From contig NZ_CP193756.1 in assembly GCF_050847355.1 (NCBI RefSeq), positions 124,001 to 188,000 on the forward strand: 64,000 nucleotides of DNA, read 5' to 3'. The notes below the pieces were generated by a model that made no database searches, had not been told where the DNA came from, and saw only the letters and a program-made list of their open reading frames with translations. This document shows, piece after piece, positions 59,574 through 64,000 of the stretch. Each line of letters opens with the position of its first letter. The stretch's first letter is position 1. Made by a program: the position numbers and the translations under genes. Origin of the DNA: Limimaricola sp027213785 (GTDB lineage Bacteria > Pseudomonadota > Alphaproteobacteria > Rhodobacterales > Rhodobacteraceae).

Positions 59574-61643
59574 ATGGACAATACCGTCACCCGTGTGTCG
59601 ACCGACGTCGGCGGAACCTTTACCGATCTGGTCTATTTCGAAACCGACACCTTGACCGGCGTGCAGACCGTGCGCACCGCGAAATCCGACACCACGCCGC
59701 CGAACTTCGAGCAGGGCGTCCTCAACGTGCTCGAGCGGGGCGCGGTCGATGTCGATGCGGTCGACATGTTCACCCACGGCACCACCGTCGTGATTAACGC
59801 GCTAACCGAGCGCAAGGGTGCCAAGGTCGGCCTGATCACCACCAGGGGCTTCCGCGACGTACTGGAAATCGGACGTGGCAACCGGCCCGACTTCTTCAAC
59901 CTGATGTACAAGAAGCCCACGCCCTTCGTGCCACGTTACCTGCGGCGCGAGATCGTCGGCCGCATGGATTATCAAGGCAATGAGGTCACGCCCCTGTCAT
60001 TCGACGGGCTGGATGAAACCCTTGATCTGTTCCGCGCCGAAGGGATCGAGGCGGTCGCCATCTGCCTGCTGCACGCCTATACCAACACCGCCCATGAAGA
60101 AGCCCTTGCCCAAGAGGTGGCAAAGCGCTGGCCCGAGGTCGCGGTGGTCGCCTCGCACCAGATCACCCGCGAATGGCGCGAGTATGAGCGCACCAACACC
60201 ACGATCCTGTCGGCCTTCGTCCAGCCCAAGGCGCAGCGCTATCTTGAGAAGCTCGAAACCGGGCTGACCGAAGGAGGCTACAAGGGCCGGCTTTATATCA
60301 TGCAGTCCAACTGCGGCGTTGACTCGCTCGAGGCGACGAAAGCGGTGCCAATCACCATGGTCGAAAGCGGTCCGGCCTCGGGCTTCTGGGGCGCGGCAGA
60401 GCTGGGCCGCATCATCGGAGAGCCGAACATTCTGGCGCTGGATATCGGCGGCACCACGGCGAAATGCTCGCTTATCGAAAAGCATCAGGTCAAGATCAAG
60501 ACCGACTACTGGATCGAGCGCAACGGCAAGTCCGCCGGCTATCCGATCATGGTGCCGGTGGTCGACCTGGTCGAGATCGGCAACGGGGGCGGTTCGATCG
60601 CTTGGGTGGATGATTTCGGCAAGATGCACGTGGGTCCGCAATCCGCCGGCGCCTCGCCCGGGCCGGCCTCATACGGGCGCGGCGGCGAGAACGTGACAAC
60701 GACGGACGCGAATCTTGCCCTTGGCCGGATCAACAAGGACTACTTCTGCGGGGGCACCGTCGAAGCGGACATGGCCGCTATGGAAAGAGGTTTCGAGAAA
60801 CTTTCCGGCGAGCTTGGCGTCAGCCCCGCCGAAGCCGCGCGCGGCATCGTGCGCATCGCCAACTCTAACATGGTCAACGCGCTCAAGCTCGTCTCCGTGA
60901 ACCGCGGCTATGACCCGCGCGACTTCACCCTTGTCGTCTTTGGCGGCGGCGGACCGATGCACGGTGTGGCCTTGGGCCAGGAACTGGGCGTCAAGAAGGT
61001 GGTCGTGCCCCGCGGCGCGCCCGTCTTCTCGGCGTGGGGCATGATGATGTCGGACCTGCGGCGCGATTATTTCGTGACCAAGCTTCAGGACGCCGACGAC
61101 CATGAGGCTCTGGATAACCTGCTGCATCACACGATGGAGCTGGCCCGCGAAGAGCTGGGGCGCGAAGGAGTGGCGCGGGATGCCGTGCAGCTGTCACCGC
61201 TGATCCGCTGCCGCTACCAGAACCAGGAATTCGGCGTCGAGGTTCCGATCCCGGCCGGCCCGGTGACCGTCGAGACGTTGCAGAAAATGGTTGCCGAGTT
61301 CCACGTCCGTTACAAACGCGAATACACCTACACGCTGGACGCGGCCGTCGAGATCACCGGCATCCATCTGATCGCCGCAAGCGAGGTCGGCAAACTGGAA
61401 ATCGTGCCCCTTCCCAAAAGCGGCGCTGCCCTGGCCGATGCGATGAAGGGCGAGCGTGAGGTCGATTATGCCACCGAGGGCACCCATGTCGCCACCATCT
61501 ACAACGGCGAGAAGCTCGAACCCGGCATGACCTTTGCAGGCCCGGCCATCATCGAAGATCCCGGCACGACGGTGGTGGTTCATCCCGGCAACACCGTGTC
61601 GATCGACGATTTCGGCAACATCCATATCGAAACGCGGAGCTGA
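59574..61643 (+). CDS. hyuA: Hydantoinase/oxoprolinase subunit A
   Basis: A 689-aa ATP-dependent hydantoinase A subunit. Opening RVSTDVGGTFTDLVYFETD (phosphate-binding DxGGTFTD), FTHGTTVVINALTERKGAKV, ILALDIGGTTAKCSLI (second ASKHA loop), VVDLVEIGNGGGSIAWVDDF and FTLVVFGGGGPMHGVALGQE are all in place. It couples ATP hydrolysis to opening of a 5-membered cyclic amide (hydantoin, N-methylhydantoin, 5-oxoproline type). The ATG at 59574 is preceded by AGAAGG. hyuB follows after 3 bp. Confidence 0.95.
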   Translation: MDNTVTRVSTDVGGTFTDLVYFETDTLTGVQTVRTAKSDTTPPNFEQGVLNVLERGAVDVDAVDMFTHGTTVVINALTERKGAKVGLITTRGFRDVLEIGRGNRPDFFNLMYKKPTPFVPRYLRREIVGRMDYQGNEVTPLSFDGLDETLDLFRAEGIEAVAICLLHAYTNTAHEEALAQEVAKRWPEVAVVASHQITREWREYERTNTTILSAFVQPKAQRYLEKLETGLTEGGYKGRLYIMQSNCGVDSLEATKAVPITMVESGPASGFWGAAELGRIIGEPNILALDIGGTTAKCSLIEKHQVKIKTDYWIERNGKSAGYPIMVPVVDLVEIGNGGGSIAWVDDFGKMHVGPQSAGASPGPASYGRGGENVTTTDANLALGRINKDYFCGGTVEADMAAMERGFEKLSGELGVSPAEAARGIVRIANSNMVNALKLVSVNRGYDPRDFTLVVFGGGGPMHGVALGQELGVKKVVVPRGAPVFSAWGMMMSDLRRDYFVTKLQDADDHEALDNLLHHTMELAREELGREGVARDAVQLSPLIRCRYQNQEFGVEVPIPAGPVTVETLQKMVAEFHVRYKREYTYTLDAAVEITGIHLIAASEVGKLEIVPLPKSGAALADAMKGEREVDYATEGTHVATIYNGEKLEPGMTFAGPAIIEDPGTTVVVHPGNTVSIDDFGNIHIETRS

Positions 61644-61646
61644 CCC

Positions 61647-63314
61647 ATGACAAAGCAAGATACGTTCACCCATGATCCCGTCACCTTCGACATCATCCAG
61701 AACGGAATTCAGGCCGTGGCAGACGAGATGTTCGTCGCCCAGGTGAAAACCTCGATGAGCGCGATCATCTACGAGGTGCTCGACCTTTCGACGTCGATCC
61801 TAGATGCCAAGGGCGAAATCGCGGCCTCGGGGGCGGGCATTCCCGCGTTCATCGGCGTTCTCGACAAGGCCATCCACGGCATCCTGCAGAAGTTTCCGCT
61901 GGACGACATCCGCCCCGGTGACCTTTTTGCAACCAACGATCCCTATTACGGCGGCGTCAGCCACCTCAACGATATGGTTCTGGCCTCTCCGGTCTTCTCC
62001 GAAGGTCGTCTGGTCGCTTGGGTCGCCAATATCGCCCACTGGAACGACGTGGGCGGCATGGTGCCGGGGTCCATGTCGTCGGATGCCACCGAAATCTTCC
62101 AGGAAGGCGTGCGCATTCCGGCAGTGAAGCTGTTCGACAGGGGCGAGGAAAACAAGTCGGTGTTTGACATTCTTTATGTCAACACGCGGCTGCCCGATTA
62201 CCTGCGGGGGGATCTTTGGGCCGGCATCGCGGGCTTGCGGATCGGCGAACGTCGCGTCCTCGAGATCATTGAAAAATACGGCACCGATATCTTCGAAGCC
62301 GCGATTGCCGATTTCATGGACTTCGGCGAAACCCGCGCCCGCGCCGCGCTCAAGACACTGCCTGAAGGCACCTACAGCTTCGAGGAAGAGCAGGACTCGG
62401 GCCAGATCCACAAGGTCGAGATCACCATCAGCAAGGATGAATTTCTTGTCGATCTCACGGACAATCCGGCGCAGGCCGGCTCTTCCAACTCCTCGCGCGA
62501 GGGAACCGAGATTGCCGTGCAACTGGCGTTCAAGTCCTTCACCGATCCGGACGCGCCGGGCAATGGTGGCTTTTTCCGCCCGCTCACGGTCAAGACCACG
62601 CCAGGCACCATCTTCCACGTTCAGGAACCCGGGGCATTGGGCTATTATTCCGAGGTCGAGATCCGGCTCTTCGACATGCTGCTGCGTGCCCTGGCCCACC
62701 ATTTTCCCGGCGTCGTGCCCGCGGGCAACTTCGCGTCGATCTGCGGCACCGTAGTGGGCGGCCCCCACCCAGACACCGGGCGGCATTACACCATCGTCGA
62801 ACCCCAGGTCGGCGGCTGGGGGGCCTGGCAGGGGAACGACGGTCCCTCCGGCCAGTTCTCGGGGTTCCATGGCGAAACCTTCAACTGCCCCGCAGAAGTG
62901 GCCGAAGCTCGCTATGGGCTGACCGTGGATCAGGTCGCGCTCAACCCCGAACTGGGAGGTGAGGGCCAATGGCGGGGCGGAAAAGGGATCGACGTGCATT
63001 ACCGCGTCCGGGCCGACAACAATTTCCTGTCGGTGGGCTACACCCGCTCGCGCATTCCGCCGTGGGGTGTCAATGGCGGGCATGATGGCTCGTGCAACTA
63101 CGTCGAGGTTCTGCGCACCGATGGCAGCTCCGAACGACATGCTTTTGCGACCAATGTCGAAGTGAACACCGACGATGTGATCCGCGTCGTGACCGGCAAC
63201 GGCGGTGGCTTCGGGGACCCGGCGAAACGCAGCGCCGAAGACCTCGCGCGGGACATCCGTGACGAATACCTGACGCCAGAGCGCGCGCGTGAGGTTTACG
63301 GCCACCAGGGTTAA
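61647..63314 (+). CDS. hyuB: Hydantoinase/oxoprolinase subunit B
   Basis: A 555-aa hydantoinase B subunit. TFDIIQNGIQAVADEMFVAQ, SMSAIIYEVLDLSTSILDAK, GDLFATNDPYYGGVSHLNDM and NPELGGEGQWRGGKGIDVHY are family hallmarks, and GNGGGFGDPAKRSAEDLARD closes the protein. It forms the cyclase-opening complex with HyuA. Confidence 0.95.
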   Translation: MTKQDTFTHDPVTFDIIQNGIQAVADEMFVAQVKTSMSAIIYEVLDLSTSILDAKGEIAASGAGIPAFIGVLDKAIHGILQKFPLDDIRPGDLFATNDPYYGGVSHLNDMVLASPVFSEGRLVAWVANIAHWNDVGGMVPGSMSSDATEIFQEGVRIPAVKLFDRGEENKSVFDILYVNTRLPDYLRGDLWAGIAGLRIGERRVLEIIEKYGTDIFEAAIADFMDFGETRARAALKTLPEGTYSFEEEQDSGQIHKVEITISKDEFLVDLTDNPAQAGSSNSSREGTEIAVQLAFKSFTDPDAPGNGGFFRPLTVKTTPGTIFHVQEPGALGYYSEVEIRLFDMLLRALAHHFPGVVPAGNFASICGTVVGGPHPDTGRHYTIVEPQVGGWGAWQGNDGPSGQFSGFHGETFNCPAEVAEARYGLTVDQVALNPELGGEGQWRGGKGIDVHYRVRADNNFLSVGYTRSRIPPWGVNGGHDGSCNYVEVLRTDGSSERHAFATNVEVNTDDVIRVVTGNGGGFGDPAKRSAEDLARDIRDEYLTPERAREVYGHQG

Positions 63315-63502
63315 GCCCCGGGGCACGCCATTCCCTTGGCGTGCCTTGGTCCATTCCTTCCTTCGCCACATAGTCAACGCCGATGACTGCGTTGAGCGGA
63401 CCACATTTGCACAACACCAGGGGCAGGATGTTCCGCTTGCCGGTTCAGCAGGACCGCAAAGCGATTTCAGCCCCGTTTCTCGCTGTTCGGCCGCTAGAAG
63501 CC

Positions 63503-63673
63503 TTAGGTCAGCATGTCCAAAGCATAGGAGATGGCCTCAGGCGCCGCGTCGAAACGGGCGACCGGCTGGCTGAGGATCGTGACGGGCACGGCGGCGATGA
63601 ATTGTGCGACCGAGACGACCGGCTCGCCCTCCACCTGGAGCACCGGATTGGCGAATACATCGAACCGCGTCAT
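63503..63673 (-). pseudogene. ccdB: ccdB toxin with internal deletion
   Basis: A 56-codon frame: MTRFDVFANP joins directly to VLQVEGEPVVSVAQFIAAVP and ends ARFDAAPEAISYALDMLT. The first 10 residues and the last 45 match CcdB (about 100 aa), but the middle (the stretch normally running from the early glycines through R-V-V-V-P-L to L-N-P) is missing, in frame. A functional gyrase poison is unlikely. Confidence 0.75.
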
Positions 63674-63822
63674 CAGAACGGGCGGAACCGCGCCAGGGGC
63701 GCGTCGTGGGCTTCGACGTAGAAGTTGGAGCTTTCCAAGACTGCCGCATTTTCGGCTTTCCGGCGTTCGGCCTTGGCGCAGGCGACCGCGTGGCGCACAT
63801 CTTCCTCGGCGGCGCGGGACAT
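63673..63822 (-). pseudogene. ccdA: ccdA antitoxin, N-terminally broken
   Basis: From an ATG at 63822: MSRAAEEDVRHAVACAKAER, then ENAAVLESSNFYVEAHDAPL and ARFRPF-stop. This is the C-terminal toxin-binding half of CcdA (LSRAAEE...AENA..I...N..VE..GLPLARYR.F). The preceding helix appears in other frames (LSEAR; then AFKVN), so two frameshifts or a junction separate it from any DNA-binding part. Its stop overlaps the ccdB start by ATGA, as in normal ccdAB. Confidence 0.7.
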
Positions 63823-63850
63823 TCACCTTGAACGCGCGCCTCGGACAGCA

Positions 63851-64000
63851 AGGCCGCCGCCGCCCCCAGGCCCCGACCCCGTCGACCCCGCCGAGACGCC
63901 AGCCAGCAATCCGGCGGGCAAGATCGCCCTTGTGGTCGTCCTTCTGCTGCTTGTGCTGATCGTGATCCATGCGCTCAGCGACCGATGGCGCCCGCCTGCC
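63851..64000 (+). other. Incomplete plus-strand ORF with membrane helix
   Basis: The frame reads PPPPPGPDPVDPAETPASNP, then AGKIALVVVLLLLVLIVIHA and runs off the window. The hydrophobic segment looks real, but no start codon is found upstream in frame, so either the start is non-standard or this is the rest of a gene broken at the ccd junction. Confidence 0.3.

Noticed and set aside
1..64000. CRISPR arrays or cas genes
   Set aside because: No regularly spaced repeats of the right size and no Cas-like proteins were seen.
1..64000. Plasmid replication or partition system (repABC, repA, parB)
   Set aside because: The only ParA-like protein sits in a virC1-virC2 setting and no ParB with HTH or initiator protein is present.

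Overview
The window is GC-rich DNA whose gene content fits an alphaproteobacterium of the Rhodobacterales (roseobacter/Paracoccaceae type). Indicators are a cbb3 oxidase operon behind FNR boxes, a VirB/VirD4 conjugation system with VirC1/VirC2-like partners, and the recurring ATGA gene overlaps. No replication or plasmid-partition origin genes are seen, so plasmid versus integrated element cannot be decided.

Layout. (1) 1-8410: a 5' portion of a universal-stress-type gene, two perfect FNR boxes, then a tightly coupled ccoI-ccoS-ccoN-ccoO-ccoQ-ccoP operon for a high-affinity cbb3 oxidase and its copper supply, followed by a 62-aa membrane protein, a DUF2189-type membrane protein and a HemG-like flavodoxin. 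(2) 8.6-13.7 kb: an accessory stretch with DUF3892-type genes (one decayed), small hypothetical genes, a FitAB/VapBC-type toxin-antitoxin pair, and a gene that appears split by a frameshift in a C run. (3) 13.8-34.4 kb: a conjugation module. VirC2/VirC1-like genes diverge from VirD1/VirD2/VirD4-like genes, with a gene-free, repeat-bearing spacer that is the best oriT candidate. A hipBA pair sits between virD4 and the virB genes. The virB operon runs on the minus strand (B1,B2,B3,B4, lipoprotein, B5/lytic-transglycosylase fusion, B5,B8,B9,B10,B11, two small genes, B6). (4) 34.4-41.1 kb: a 1.8-kb gene-poor gap, a HipA-like protein that has lost its catalytic residues, a retron-type reverse transcriptase with an Xre-type HTH partner, a candidate msr-msd RNA and a 52-aa membrane peptide, then higBA and an unknown gene. 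(5) 41.15-52.9 kb: an IS graveyard. An ISNCY-type element is split by an IS21 and an IS256 element; IS30, IS5 and IS110 elements or remnants follow; an IS3 element is split by an IS1595 element carrying a passenger gene. Truncated host genes (cation diffusion facilitator, ndh) lie at the IS junctions. (6) 53.3-63.3 kb: a GntR-controlled catabolic operon with an amidohydrolase, a GAF protein, a CUT2-type ABC importer and HyuA/HyuB, suggesting uptake and opening of a cyclic amide or imide. (7) 63.5-64.0 kb: decayed ccdA/ccdB remnants and an incomplete membrane ORF.

The most interesting point is the retron-like locus at 37.7-39.4 kb. The RT carries the retron signatures NAxxH and a VTG-like ITG, and a 9-bp inverted repeat upstream encloses two tandem hairpins, as expected for msr-msd. 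The additional membrane peptide upstream and the neighbouring HipA pseudokinase are unexplained. All functional names are from reading motifs; no database search was run.
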